Position numbers and translations under genes: made by a program. Of a DNA stretch of 64,000 nt, positions 47,715 through 57,275 are shown piece after piece. The stretch covers positions 62,001 through 126,000 of the forward strand of contig CAJTFD010000004.1 in NCBI GenBank assembly GCA_910575625.1. Direction: 5' to 3'. This DNA is from Clostridia bacterium. Lineage in GTDB: Bacteria; Bacillota; Clostridia; Lachnospirales; Lachnospiraceae. The notes beneath the pieces are model-generated. The model had not been told where the DNA came from. It worked only from the letters and a program-made list of their open reading frames with translations, and did not search any database. Each line of letters opens with the position of its first letter. The first letter of the stretch is position 1.

Positions 47715-48578
47715 ATGCCGGATGTTTTGTTTTCGGTATTTCCGAATGAACAGTTTATTGACTTGACATTATACCAAAATGGGTATGAAAAGTGTATGCC
47801 TATGCATGGATTCGGGCCAAATGTACGGAATCATTTCCTGTTTCACTATATTATTTCTGGAAAAGGGACTCTGCGGGTGAACGATACGGATATGGGCCAT
47901 ACGGAATATCATTTATCAGGTGGTTCCGGTTTTTTGATCGAGCCTGGGTATGTGAATCATTACTGGGCGGACAAAGAGGATCCCTGGGAATATATCTGGG
48001 TGGAATTTGGTGGGCTGCGGGCGAATACTTATTTGGAAACGGCAGGTCTGTCAAACACCCATCCCGTCTATCTGCCAAAGTCGCCGGAGGATGGATGCGC
48101 ACTGCAAAAGGAGATGTTTGCGATCTTGGGGACGGAGGAATCTTCCCCGCTGTATCAGATCGGGCATCTGTATCTGTTCATGGACATCCTGATCAGCACA
48201 TCCCAGTCCCAAAAGCGGTTGTTGGGCGGGAAGCTCAAAGAGTTCTATGTCCGGGAAGCGGTCAGTTACATCGAGCATCACTATGCGGAAAATATCACGG
48301 TGGAGGGATTGGCACAGATCTGCAAGCTGGACAGGAGTTATTTTGGGAAAGTGTTCAAATCTGTGGTGGGACAGCCGCCCCAGGAATTTTTGCTCCGCTA
48401 CAGGATGGAGAAAGCGGCGGAGGCCCTGATGCTCACATCGTCGGCCATCGCGGATATCAGCGTTTCGGTGGGGTACGCCAACTCGCTGCATTTTTCCCGG
48501 GCGTTTAAGAGCGTGTATGGGATCTCGCCCAGGGAGTACCGGCGGAAGAATAAGCTGATGGACGGGCGCAGGGTCTGA
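47715..48578 (+). CDS. AraC-family regulator of the sugar operon (MsmR/RafR type)
   Basis: 287 residues. The N-terminal cupin domain has the effector pattern FLFHYIISGKGTLRVND and GSGFLIEPGYVNHYWAD, plus EYIWVEFGGLRANTYLE, which marks MsmR-like proteins. The C-terminal double helix-turn-helix runs from about 190 (VREAVSYIEHHYAENITVEGLAQICKLDRSYF...) to VGYANSLHFSRAFKSVYGISPREYRR. It should activate the divergent operon when galactosides are present. ATG 47715 follows AAGGAGG; ATG 47708 is out of frame. Confidence 0.9.
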   Translation: MPDVLFSVFPNEQFIDLTLYQNGYEKCMPMHGFGPNVRNHFLFHYIISGKGTLRVNDTDMGHTEYHLSGGSGFLIEPGYVNHYWADKEDPWEYIWVEFGGLRANTYLETAGLSNTHPVYLPKSPEDGCALQKEMFAILGTEESSPLYQIGHLYLFMDILISTSQSQKRLLGGKLKEFYVREAVSYIEHHYAENITVEGLAQICKLDRSYFGKVFKSVVGQPPQEFLLRYRMEKAAEALMLTSSAIADISVSVGYANSLHFSRAFKSVYGISPREYRRKNKLMDGRRV

Positions 48579-48720
48579 TCAGGTCATGATCGGATCAAGG
48601 TGATCGATAAAAGGGCGGAAAAGATATTGCGCGGACTTTTTTTCTATGCTAAAATAAATAATTATGACTGAACTTTTTTAGATTGTTTAAGTTTTTTTAA
48701 TAGCGGGGTGAACGGAACAT

Positions 48721-50388
48721 ATGTTGTTACAGAGAAAGATATTAGTTGTCGAAGATAATATGATCAACCGGGAAATGCTGTGCGATATGTTATCATCGGC
48801 ATATGAAGTCCTGGATGCGGAGAACGGGCAGGAAGCCCTTGATGTTTTGAAAAAATACGGGGAGGAGATCTCCTTGATCTTGTTGGATATAGTCATGCCG
48901 GTCATGGACGGGTATACTTTTCTCTCACACATGAGATCGGATCCCAGCTATTCGGCCATCCCGGTCATCGTGACGACGCAGAGTGATTCGGAGGCGGACG
49001 AGGTGGCGGCCTTGTCCCACGGCGCGACGGATTTTGTGTCGAAGCCCTATAAACCGCAGATCATCCTCCACCGTGTGGCCAGCATCATCCATCTGCGCGA
49101 GACGGCAGCTGTGATGCAGAGGGTGCAGTATGACCGGCTGACCGGGCTTTACAGCAAAGAATTTTTTTACCACAGCGCCAATGACATGATCCGCAAGAAC
49201 CCGGATCAGGAGTACGATATCATCTGTTCGGATATCGAGAATTTTAAGCTGATCAACGATATATACGGCATCCCTTCCGGGGATATGCTCTTATGTAAAG
49301 TCGCTGACGTGTATAAGGAAGTTGTGGGCGAGAGGGGCATCTGCGGACATCTGAACGCGGATCAGTTCGTCTGCCTGGTGGAACGGCGCGGACAGGAGTA
49401 TTCGGATGGATATTTTGCCGAGATCAATGAGAAGATCCGCGGTCTGACCGATATGAAGAACCTGGTCATGAAGTGGGGCGTCTACCAGGTAAAAGATCGG
49501 TCGCTCCTGGTGGAGCAGATGTTTGACCGGGCGCTGATGGCAGCCCGCAGCATCTGGGGGCAGTACGGGAAACATTTCATGTTCTTCGACGACGAGATGC
49601 ACAACAAGCTGGTGCGGGAGCAGGCGATCACCGATGTGATGGAGACGGCCCTGGAGGAAGATCAGTTCGAAGTCTATCTGCAGCCCCAGTACAACATCAA
49701 GAAGAACTGTCTCTCCGGCGCGGAGGCCCTGATCCGCTGGAACCATCCCGAATGGGGATTCCAGTCGCCGGGGGTGTTCATCCCTCTCTTTGAGAAGAAC
49801 GGGTTTATCACGAAGCTGGATCAGTTTGTCTGGCGGCGCGCCTGCGCGGTCCTGCAAGAGTGGCAGGAGAGGGGATACCCGGATATCCCCATATCGGTCA
49901 ACGTCTCCCGGGCGGATATCTACAATGTGAACCTGCCGGATATCCTGATGGATACGATCGGGCGGTATAAGATCCCGCCGCAGAGGCTCCATCTGGAACT
50001 GACGGAGAGCGCCTACACGGAAAATCCCAGCCAGATCATCGAGAACGTGGGACGGCTGCGGGAGCTGGGCTTCCTCTTTGAGATGGATGACTTCGGGAGC
50101 GGGTATTCGTCCCTGAACATGCTCAATAACCTGCCGATCGATGTGCTGAAGCTGGATATGGAATTCATCCACAACGAGACGGCCAAATCCGTCACACCGG
50201 GCATCTTATATTTCGTGATCCAGATGGCCCATTCGATGAACCTGCACACCGTGGCGGAAGGTGTGGAGACAAAAGAGCAGCTGGAACGTCTGAGTGCGAT
50301 CGACTGTGATTATGTGCAAGGGTATTATTTCGCGAAGCCGATGCCCCGGGGTGAATTTGAAAATTTTTTAAAAGATGTAAAAAAATGA
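48721..50388 (+). CDS. Response regulator with degenerate GGDEF and EAL domains
   Basis: 555 residues. REC domain first (KILVVEDNMINREML, phospho-acceptor Asp56 in LLDIVMPVMDG, Lys in SKPYKP). A GGDEF-type domain follows (YDRLTGLYSKEFFY), but the active loop reads LNADQF near 210-215, so diguanylate cyclase activity is unlikely. The EAL domain has EALIRW (about 336), NVSR, ELTES, DDFGSGYSSL, KLD, EGVET and QGYYFAKPMP, so c-di-GMP breakdown is predicted. No histidine kinase is adjacent. A phosphorylation-controlled phosphodiesterase is the likely role. Confidence 0.88.
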   Translation: MLLQRKILVVEDNMINREMLCDMLSSAYEVLDAENGQEALDVLKKYGEEISLILLDIVMPVMDGYTFLSHMRSDPSYSAIPVIVTTQSDSEADEVAALSHGATDFVSKPYKPQIILHRVASIIHLRETAAVMQRVQYDRLTGLYSKEFFYHSANDMIRKNPDQEYDIICSDIENFKLINDIYGIPSGDMLLCKVADVYKEVVGERGICGHLNADQFVCLVERRGQEYSDGYFAEINEKIRGLTDMKNLVMKWGVYQVKDRSLLVEQMFDRALMAARSIWGQYGKHFMFFDDEMHNKLVREQAITDVMETALEEDQFEVYLQPQYNIKKNCLSGAEALIRWNHPEWGFQSPGVFIPLFEKNGFITKLDQFVWRRACAVLQEWQERGYPDIPISVNVSRADIYNVNLPDILMDTIGRYKIPPQRLHLELTESAYTENPSQIIENVGRLRELGFLFEMDDFGSGYSSLNMLNNLPIDVLKLDMEFIHNETAKSVTPGILYFVIQMAHSMNLHTVAEGVETKEQLERLSAIDCDYVQGYYFAKPMPRGEFENFLKDVKK

Positions 50389-50491
50389 TGGTGTTTTTGG
50401 GAAAATGATGTTAAGATGGATAGACAGTTATTGTCTGTTGTCAATAACTTGAGAAAAATTGACAGTATCATATATTTAGGAGGTATGGAGA

Positions 50492-50740
50492 ATGGCTGCA
50501 AGAGGCAGAAGAAAGAAAAATATTTCACTGGAAGAAGAATTGGCGAATCTGACAGAAGAGATGGACGCCTGCGAAGCGAAGATAAAAGAACTCACCGATA
50601 AGAAAAAAGAGCTGAGGCAGCAGATCGAGAAGAAACAGATGGAAGCGCTGTATCAGGCTGCGCTGGATTCTGGGAAAAGTATTGAGGAGACGATTTCCCT
50701 CATTCATGGGAATAATGGGGATAAAGAACAGGATTTTTGA
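50492..50740 (+). CDS. Small coiled-coil protein (DUF4315-like)
   Basis: 82 residues. After a basic start (AARGRRKKNISLEEEL) a heptad-like helix runs to about residue 55 (ANLTEEMDACEAKIKELTDK, then KKELRQQIEKKQ), then a short LYQAALDSGKSIEETISLIHG end. The layout resembles DUF4315 proteins of conjugative elements, but similarity is only in style. TTAGGAGG lies 8 bases before ATG 50492; an ATG at 50485 is in another frame. Followed by its own terminator; probably expressed alone. Confidence 0.65.
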   Translation: MAARGRRKKNISLEEELANLTEEMDACEAKIKELTDKKKELRQQIEKKQMEALYQAALDSGKSIEETISLIHGNNGDKEQDF

Positions 50741-50748
50741 AAAGAGAG

Positions 50749-50789
50749 AGACCGCTATGAGGAGGATGTTTCCGTAGCGGTCTTTTTTA
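50749..50789 (+). terminator. Rho-independent terminator
   Basis: GACCGCTA / TAGCGGTC with a 17-base loop, then TTTTTT. It follows the small coiled-coil gene. Confidence 0.85.
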
Positions 50790-50897
50790 TTCCATATGCG
50801 GGATCAGGAAAGGTATCTTGTCTGATCCCGCAGGGATGGATAAACATTTTGAAACGCAGTGACCGATCGATATGTTTGGGAAAGGAGATGGAGCTTA

Positions 50898-51734
50898 ATG
50901 GATCAGTTGACAATAGGGAGTCATATTTCCTCTTCGAAGGGGTATGAGGCTATGGGAAAGACGGCTGTGTATATGGGGGCGGATACGTTTGCTTTTTTTA
51001 CGAGGAACCCTCGGGGCGGGAAGGCGAAGGAGATCAAGCCGGAGGATGTGGAGAAATATAAGAAGATCGCAAAAGAATATCAATTCGGGAAGATCGTGGC
51101 CCATGCGCCGTATACGATGAATGCCTGTGCGGCCAAGGAGGATCTGCGGGAATTTGCCAAAAATACGATGCGAGATGATCTGGAGCGCATGGAGTATATC
51201 CCGGGGAATTATTATAATTTCCATCCGGGGAGCCATGTGGGGCAGGGGGCCGCGGTGGGGATCGAGAAGATCGCTGAGATCTTAAATGCGGTGCTGAAGC
51301 CGGAGTGGGATACCACGGTCCTGTTGGAGACGATGGCGGGAAAGGGCACGGAAGTGGGGCGGTCTTTTGAAGAATTGCGGGAGATCATCGACCGGGTGGA
51401 TTGCCGGGAGAAGCTGGGGGTCTGTCTGGATACCTGTCATGTGTGGGACGGGGGATATGATATCGTCCATGACCTGGACGGTGTGGTGCAGGAGTTTGAC
51501 CAGGTGATCGGTCTGGGGTATCTGAAAGCCGTCCATCTGAATGACAGCATGAATCCCATGGGCAGCCATAAGGACCGGCACGCCAAGATCGGGGAGGGCC
51601 AGATCGGTCTGGAGGCGCTCTCGGCGGTGACCCGGCATCCCGCATTGCGGCATCTGCCTTTCGTGCTGGAAACACCCAATGATGTGGACGGGTGGGCTGC
51701 GGAGATCCGCGTCCTGCGGGAACATTTTGTATGA
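50898..51734 (+). CDS. nfo: Endonuclease IV (apurinic/apyrimidinic endonuclease)
   Basis: 278 residues. Start [18 protein letters not shown], then [81 protein letters not shown] and FVLETPND supply the nine zinc ligands of the TIM barrel. It cuts DNA at abasic sites in base-excision repair. I chose ATG 50898 after AAAGGAG; the longer frame from 50859 lacks a site. MgtC follows after 21 bases, likely cotranscribed. Confidence 0.95.
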   Translation: MDQLTIGSHISSSKGYEAMGKTAVYMGADTFAFFTRNPRGGKAKEIKPEDVEKYKKIAKEYQFGKIVAHAPYTMNACAAKEDLREFAKNTMRDDLERMEYIPGNYYNFHPGSHVGQGAAVGIEKIAEILNAVLKPEWDTTVLLETMAGKGTEVGRSFEELREIIDRVDCREKLGVCLDTCHVWDGGYDIVHDLDGVVQEFDQVIGLGYLKAVHLNDSMNPMGSHKDRHAKIGEGQIGLEALSAVTRHPALRHLPFVLETPNDVDGWAAEIRVLREHFV

Positions 51735-51755
51735 TCGATGGATATGGGAGGAGAT

Positions 51756-52436
51756 ATGAAAATATTTTGGATGACACAGCTTGCCTATGTCTGCCGGATG
51801 CTGGGGGCGGCCCTCTGTGGGATCTGCATCGGTTATGAGCGGGAAAATAACTTGAAGATGGCCGGGATCCGGACGCATGTGATCGTGGCATTGACAGCCT
51901 CTATGATGATGATCATATCCAAATATGGATTTGACGATGTGATCGGGCAGGAGGGCTTCCGTCTGGATCCCTCCAGGATCGCTGCAGGCGTTGTGACTGC
52001 CGTGGGTTTTCTTGCCGCCAGTGTGATCTTCAATCACAAGATGAACATAAGCGGTCTGACCACGGCTGCCGGGATCTGGGCCACGGTAGGGATCGGGATG
52101 GCTTTCGGTACGGGGATGTACGTGGTGGGCGCTGTGGCTACGCTGGGTGTGGTGTCGCTGCAATTTCTCTCCCACAGGAGCCTGCAGCTCTTAAGATCTA
52201 CGAAGGTGGGGCAGATCACTCTGGAAATAGATCGTTCCGGGGATGTGAACCGGATCTTGGAAAATATATTTATGAGGCAGAAGATCAAGATAAAGATTGA
52301 GAATATCTATATAGAAAAGCTGGATCAGGATACGCTGCTCCTGAAATTGAATGTAAAGTTCCCGACCAGGTATCAGTTGGAGGATGTGCTGCGTTTCTTG
52401 AAAGATACTGCGGAGGTCATTTCTTTTGACATATAG
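51756..52436 (+). CDS. MgtC/SapB-family membrane protein
   Basis: 226 residues. Membrane part: AALCGICIGYERENNLKMAGIRTHVIVAL, RIAAGVVTAVGFLAASVIF, then ISGLTTAAGIWATVGIGMAFGTGMY. The C-terminal about 85 residues are a soluble ACT-like domain (VGQITLEIDRSGDVNRILENIF). MgtC proteins affect growth at low magnesium; in this family they often modulate ATP synthase or transport rather than carry Mg2+ themselves. ATG 51756 follows GGGAGGAG; ATG 51738 lies before that site. Confidence 0.88.
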   Translation: MKIFWMTQLAYVCRMLGAALCGICIGYERENNLKMAGIRTHVIVALTASMMMIISKYGFDDVIGQEGFRLDPSRIAAGVVTAVGFLAASVIFNHKMNISGLTTAAGIWATVGIGMAFGTGMYVVGAVATLGVVSLQFLSHRSLQLLRSTKVGQITLEIDRSGDVNRILENIFMRQKIKIKIENIYIEKLDQDTLLLKLNVKFPTRYQLEDVLRFLKDTAEVISFDI

Positions 52437-52537
52437 ATGTGGGATGGGAAATGTGACAAGATCATAAAATCCTTGTCTTTTTGATTTCTGATATGTTACA
52501 ATATCTTAACAGAAAAGGATGAGGACAGGAGGTTTTT

Positions 52538-54808
52538 ATGAAGAAAGAGAAGAGATGGTCCCTGGCGTTCCTGCTGGGTCTTATACTCATGGCAGGGAGC
52601 AGCGCGCCGGTCATGGCCATGAACATGGACGCAGATCAGAAGGCTTCTGATATCCAGCCGGATCATATCGATTATATCCGGGGCAGACCGATGACAGAGG
52701 ATGAAGTGCGGGAGCAGGAGGCCATGGTGCCAGAACTCTATGAACAGCCCGCGCCGGAGGATGCGGCGGAAGCGGTGCTGGGAACGGAGCCGCGGGCGGG
52801 GGCATCTTATCAGGGCGTGGAACGTTTTGACCTGCGCAGCCTGGGGCTTGTGACCAGTGTGAAGGATCAGGTGACCAGCGGCCCTTGCTGGGCTTTTGCG
52901 GCGATATCCCTGGCGGAATCCTCTATGATACAGCAGGGCGCGGCGGCGGATGCCCTGGATCTGTCCGAGGAGCATCTGGCCTATTTCTTTTATGAACGCG
53001 CGGATGACCCGCTGGGGAACACGGCGGCGGATAAGAATCGGATCAATCTGCCGGGGTATGATTACAAGACCGTCGGGGGGAATCTGCAGCTGGCCAGCAA
53101 GTTTTTATCCACCTGGTCGGGTGTGGCGGATGAGAGTGTGGCGCCCTATTCTTCGATCTCCTCCAGTCTGGCCAGCAGCCTGGCCTACGAGTCGGCGGCC
53201 CATCTGCAGAGGGCTTATTTCATCGATGCGTCTGAGGCGGAGATAAAAAATGCTCTCTATACGGCGCAGCAGCCTGTGGGGGTCACTTATTATCACGGCG
53301 CGTCATATTACAATGTGGACACAGCGGCGTACTGTTATCCGACGGCGGGGGCCGGCATCAACCATGCGGTCACCATCGTGGGGTGGGATGATTCGTATAA
53401 AAAAGAAAATTTCCTTCCTGCCAGCAAGGTCACCAGCGACGGGGCCTGGATCGTGAAGAACAGCTGGGGCGGCGCACATGGGGATGGGGGATACATTTAT
53501 ATATCTTATGAGGATAAGAGTATTTCGGGTGCGGTGTCTGCCGGTTTTGAGGCAGCGGACAGTTACGGCCACAATTATCAGTACGACGGTTCTTCCGGGA
53601 GCAGCGCGGTGTCGGTCCCGGTCGGGGCCTCCCATGCGAATGTGTACCAGGTGAAGGGGAATCCTTCCGGCAGTGAGGTCTTAAAGGCGGTGGGGATCTT
53701 GATGAAATCGGCGGACGCGGATCTGGCCGTGGATGTCTACACGGACCTGCGCGATCCGGATGACCCGACGAGCGGCATCCATGCGGTCACGGGGCAGGTG
53801 GTCCACACGGGGTATACGGGATACTATACATTTTCCTTACAGCAGGATGTGCCTCTGTGCGAGGGGAGTTTTTTCAGCGTCATCTTTACGAATGTCAGTG
53901 ATGGGGCGCGGAGTTTTTTCATCGAATCATCATCGAGCAGGGACAGTGATTGGATCTTGTTTGAGGCCCACGCAGAGGAGGGGCAGTCTTTTTACCGCAG
54001 CGGGGAGGGGAAGGAGTGGCAGGATATGGCGGGTGGCTATATCTCGGGGGATCGGTCAGTCAATACACGGATCAAAGCCTATACCGTGGATTCCCCAGAG
54101 GTGCTGGAACCCGTCAGATGGCCCAGCGTGACGCCGACGGTCACGCCCGCGAAAGCCCCGACGCCGGGCAGGGCCCAGATCACAAAGCTCTCGCTCACGG
54201 CAAAGGGTGTGAGAGTGAAATGGCAAGAGGCATCCGATGCTGTCCGCTATGAGATCTACCGCAAAGATCCCTCCGGGGATGCATGGAAACTTATAAAGAC
54301 CGTATCCGGGACATCCTGCACGGATCAAAATGTTCTTCCGGCCACCGTCTATGCCTACCGGGTGCGTGCGGTGAACGGGACAGGGGATCTGGTGAGCTGC
54401 GGGGCATACAGCGGTGCCGTGAAGATCCTGACTAAGCCGGACGCGCCAAAGGAGATCGCGCTCAGACGGACCGCAAAGGCATCCAAGACAGCGAGAGCAA
54501 AACTGACATTTAAAGCCAGTGCAGACGTCAAGACATATTACATATACCAGTACGACCGCCGGACCAAAAAATACCAGGCGGCGTACAAAGTCCAGGGAAG
54601 CAAACTCTACATCTATCAGAGAGCTGCAAAAAAATACAAGAAGATCGGAGGTGTAAAGAGCTCCAAAAACAAACTTTCCTGCACGTTGACTCAGATCGAT
54701 CTGAAGACGTACAACAGACAGATATTTAAGATCCGTGCCTATGTGAAAAAAAAGGGCCTGGGCGGGCGGTATAGTGGATACAGTGGAAAGATCATGCTGA
54801 AGAGGTAG
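52538..54808 (+). CDS. Secreted C1 (papain-like) cysteine peptidase with lectin-like and Fn3 domains
   Basis: 756 residues. Signal peptide WSLAFLLGLILMAGSSAPVMA. A propeptide-like part precedes the catalytic domain: SGPCWAFAAISLAES (Cys117), INHAVTIVGWDD (His276) and WIVKNSWGG (Asn308), with Gln in KDQVTSGPC. A lectin-like beta-sandwich follows (about 350-510), then a short SVTPTVTPAKAPTP linker, an Fn3 domain and a basic Fn3-like tail ending KIMLKR. It is probably secreted and retained at the cell surface. The linker plus basic tail recalls the two large surface proteins. AGGAGG precedes the start. Confidence 0.85.
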   Translation: MKKEKRWSLAFLLGLILMAGSSAPVMAMNMDADQKASDIQPDHIDYIRGRPMTEDEVREQEAMVPELYEQPAPEDAAEAVLGTEPRAGASYQGVERFDLRSLGLVTSVKDQVTSGPCWAFAAISLAESSMIQQGAAADALDLSEEHLAYFFYERADDPLGNTAADKNRINLPGYDYKTVGGNLQLASKFLSTWSGVADESVAPYSSISSSLASSLAYESAAHLQRAYFIDASEAEIKNALYTAQQPVGVTYYHGASYYNVDTAAYCYPTAGAGINHAVTIVGWDDSYKKENFLPASKVTSDGAWIVKNSWGGAHGDGGYIYISYEDKSISGAVSAGFEAADSYGHNYQYDGSSGSSAVSVPVGASHANVYQVKGNPSGSEVLKAVGILMKSADADLAVDVYTDLRDPDDPTSGIHAVTGQVVHTGYTGYYTFSLQQDVPLCEGSFFSVIFTNVSDGARSFFIESSSSRDSDWILFEAHAEEGQSFYRSGEGKEWQDMAGGYISGDRSVNTRIKAYTVDSPEVLEPVRWPSVTPTVTPAKAPTPGRAQITKLSLTAKGVRVKWQEASDAVRYEIYRKDPSGDAWKLIKTVSGTSCTDQNVLPATVYAYRVRAVNGTGDLVSCGAYSGAVKILTKPDAPKEIALRRTAKASKTARAKLTFKASADVKTYYIYQYDRRTKKYQAAYKVQGSKLYIYQRAAKKYKKIGGVKSSKNKLSCTLTQIDLKTYNRQIFKIRAYVKKKGLGGRYSGYSGKIMLKR

Positions 54809-54914
54809 ATTTTTTGACATTTTTTAGGATTGTTGCATCTTATGAAATGTGGTAGAATAGCGGTTAAGCGAACATGAGCAATCATAAGTTTAAGTTGAGA
54901 AAGGACAGGGATGT

Positions 54915-56003
54915 ATGTTGACAGATAGAGTCTATAATTTTTCAGCGGGACCGGCGGTGCTGCCGGAGGAAGTGTTAAAAGAAGCGGCGGAGGAGATGCT
55001 CAATTATAAAGGGAGCGGCATGTCCGTGATGGAGATGAGCCACCGCTCCAAAGTCTTTGACGCGATCATCAAGGAAGCGGAAAAAGACTTACGGGAGCTG
55101 ATGGGCATTCCCGACAATTATAAAGTATTGTTCCTCCAGGGCGGCGCGTCCCAGCAGTTTGCCATGATCCCGATGAATCTGATGAAGAACCGGGTCGCAG
55201 ACTACATCATCACCGGACAGTGGGCGAAGAAAGCATGGAAGGAAGCGGCAAGATTCGGCAAGGCGAATGCGATCGCCTCCTCGGAGGACAAGACGTTTTC
55301 CTATATACCGGATTGCGCAGACCTTCCGATCAGTCCGGACGCGGACTACGTCTATATCTGTGAGAATAACACGATCTACGGGACGAAATACAAGACACTG
55401 CCCAATACCAAGGGAAAACTCCTTGTCGCGGACGTATCCTCGTGTTTCTTGTCCGAGCCGGTGGACGTGGAGAGATATGGGATCATCTATGGCGGTGTGC
55501 AGAAGAACATCGGCCCGGCCGGCATGGTGATCGTGATCATCCGGGAGGATCTGATCACGGAGGACGTGCTGCCCCAGACGCCGACCATGCTGACCTACAA
55601 GACGCATGCGGACGCGGAATCCCTTTATAACACGCCCAACTGCTACTGCATCTATATGTGCGGCAAAGTCTTCAAATGGCTGAAAAATATGGGCGGACTG
55701 GAAGTCATGAAGGAGCGCAATGAGAGGAAAGCGAAGATCCTGTACGACTATCTGGATGAAAGCCAGATGTTCCGCGGGACCGTTGTACCCAAGGACCGTT
55801 CTCTGATGAACGTGCCCTTCGTGATCGGGAACGATGAGTTGGAGAAGAAGTTCATCCAGGAATCCGGGGAGGCCGGGTTTGCAAATTTAAAAGGTCATCG
55901 GACTGTGGGCGGCATGCGCGCCAGCATCTACAACGCGATGCCCCAGGAAGGCGTGGAAGCCCTGGTGAGATTCATGAAAGAGTTTGAGAGCAAAAATGCA
56001 TAG
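54915..56003 (+). CDS. serC: Phosphoserine aminotransferase
   Basis: 362 residues. It forms phosphoserine from phosphohydroxypyruvate and glutamate with PLP. VYNFSAGPAVLPEEVLKEA at the start is diagnostic; GGASQQFAMIP is the phosphate-binding loop; the PLP lysine is in YGGVQKNIGPAGM; the end HRTVGGMRASIYNAMP is conserved. Start ATG 54915 follows AAAGGACAGG. A TTGTTG-17-TAGAAT promoter may lie near 54830-54860. serA, the preceding step, is absent from the operon; a DUF1015 gene follows directly. Confidence 0.96.
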   Translation: MLTDRVYNFSAGPAVLPEEVLKEAAEEMLNYKGSGMSVMEMSHRSKVFDAIIKEAEKDLRELMGIPDNYKVLFLQGGASQQFAMIPMNLMKNRVADYIITGQWAKKAWKEAARFGKANAIASSEDKTFSYIPDCADLPISPDADYVYICENNTIYGTKYKTLPNTKGKLLVADVSSCFLSEPVDVERYGIIYGGVQKNIGPAGMVIVIIREDLITEDVLPQTPTMLTYKTHADAESLYNTPNCYCIYMCGKVFKWLKNMGGLEVMKERNERKAKILYDYLDESQMFRGTVVPKDRSLMNVPFVIGNDELEKKFIQESGEAGFANLKGHRTVGGMRASIYNAMPQEGVEALVRFMKEFESKNA

Positions 56004-56025
56004 AAAATGTGCATGATAAGGAGAA

Positions 56026-57273
56026 ATGAGTATGGCGGTATTTCGACCATTTAGGGCAATCCGTCCCCAGCCTGCGTATGCGGGCCGGGTGGCTGCCCTG
56101 CCTTACGACGTGATGGACAGCCGGGAAGCGCGGGAGCTGGCAAAAGACAATCCCTATTCCTTCCTGCATGTGGATAAGGCGGAGATCGATCTGGATCCTT
56201 CCATCGATATCTATGATGAGAGGGTGTATGAGAAAGCGGCAGAGAATCTTTTAAAGATGGAGGCAGAGGGTATTTACATGCAGGAGGAGACCCCCTGCTT
56301 TTATATTTATCAGCAGGTCATGGACGGCCGCGCCCAGACAGGGCTTGTGGGCTGTGCGGCGATCGATGATTACCTGCAGGGGCATATCAAGAAGCACGAA
56401 CTGACCCGGGCGGACAAGGAGGCGGATCGGATCCGCCATGTGGACGTCTGCAATGCCAACACCGGGCCGATCTTCCTCACCTACCGGGCAGTGGAGTCTG
56501 TCTCACGGCAGGTGGAGGCGTGGATCCAGTCTCACGCGCCGGTCTATGACATTACGGCAGAGGATGGGATCATGCACCGGGTCTGGGTGGTGGATGGAAA
56601 AGAGGAGATCGCTGCCTTCGGGGAGGCTTTCAGACGGATACCGGATCTCTACATCGCGGACGGACATCACCGGACGGCTTCCGCGGTGCGTGTGGGCAAG
56701 ATGCGCAGACAGGAGCACCCGGGGTATACCGGGGAGGAGGAATTTAACTACTTCCTGGCTGTCCTGTTCCCCGATGACCAGCTGAAGATCTGGGATTATA
56801 ACCGGGTGGTCCATGATCTGAACGGTATGGATGTCCCGGGATTTCTGGAGAAGATGGAACAGGCTTATATATGTGAGAAAGTGGACGGCCCCTGCAGGCC
56901 CCGGGAAAAACATACAATGGGCATGTACCTGGATGGCCAGTGGTATCTGTGTCGTGTCCGGGCGGATCGTTTTTCAGAGGACGATCTGGTGGGACGGCTG
57001 GATGTCTCCATCTTACAGGAACAGGTCCTCACGCCGCTTTTGGGTATCGACGACCCCAGGACCAGCAGCCGGATTGACTTCGTGGGCGGGATCCGCGGGC
57101 TGGATGGATTAAAGCGCAGGGCGGACGGATGTAAAGGCGTGGCGTTCGCCTTGTATCCAACCGGGCTGGATGAGTTGATGGATATTGCGGACTCTGGCCA
57201 CATCATGCCGCCAAAATCCACCTGGTTCGAGCCGAAACTGCGCAGCGGGCTCTTCATCCACCGGCTGTGCTAG
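56026..57273 (+). CDS. DUF1015 protein linked to serine metabolism
   Basis: 415 residues, soluble. FRPFRAIRPQPAYAGRVAALPYDVMD and DLYIADGHHRTASAVRV (the DGHHR motif), with GLVGCAAIDDYLQGHIKKHELT, define DUF1015. It often follows serC-serA in clostridia and has been proposed as a kinase-like or serine-related enzyme; the reaction is not settled here. AAGGAG precedes ATG 56026, 22 bases after serC. The phosphatase-like gene starts 2 bases past its stop, so the three genes form one operon. Confidence 0.85.
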   Translation: MSMAVFRPFRAIRPQPAYAGRVAALPYDVMDSREARELAKDNPYSFLHVDKAEIDLDPSIDIYDERVYEKAAENLLKMEAEGIYMQEETPCFYIYQQVMDGRAQTGLVGCAAIDDYLQGHIKKHELTRADKEADRIRHVDVCNANTGPIFLTYRAVESVSRQVEAWIQSHAPVYDITAEDGIMHRVWVVDGKEEIAAFGEAFRRIPDLYIADGHHRTASAVRVGKMRRQEHPGYTGEEEFNYFLAVLFPDDQLKIWDYNRVVHDLNGMDVPGFLEKMEQAYICEKVDGPCRPREKHTMGMYLDGQWYLCRVRADRFSEDDLVGRLDVSILQEQVLTPLLGIDDPRTSSRIDFVGGIRGLDGLKRRADGCKGVAFALYPTGLDELMDIADSGHIMPPKSTWFEPKLRSGLFIHRLC

Positions 57274-57275
57274 AG

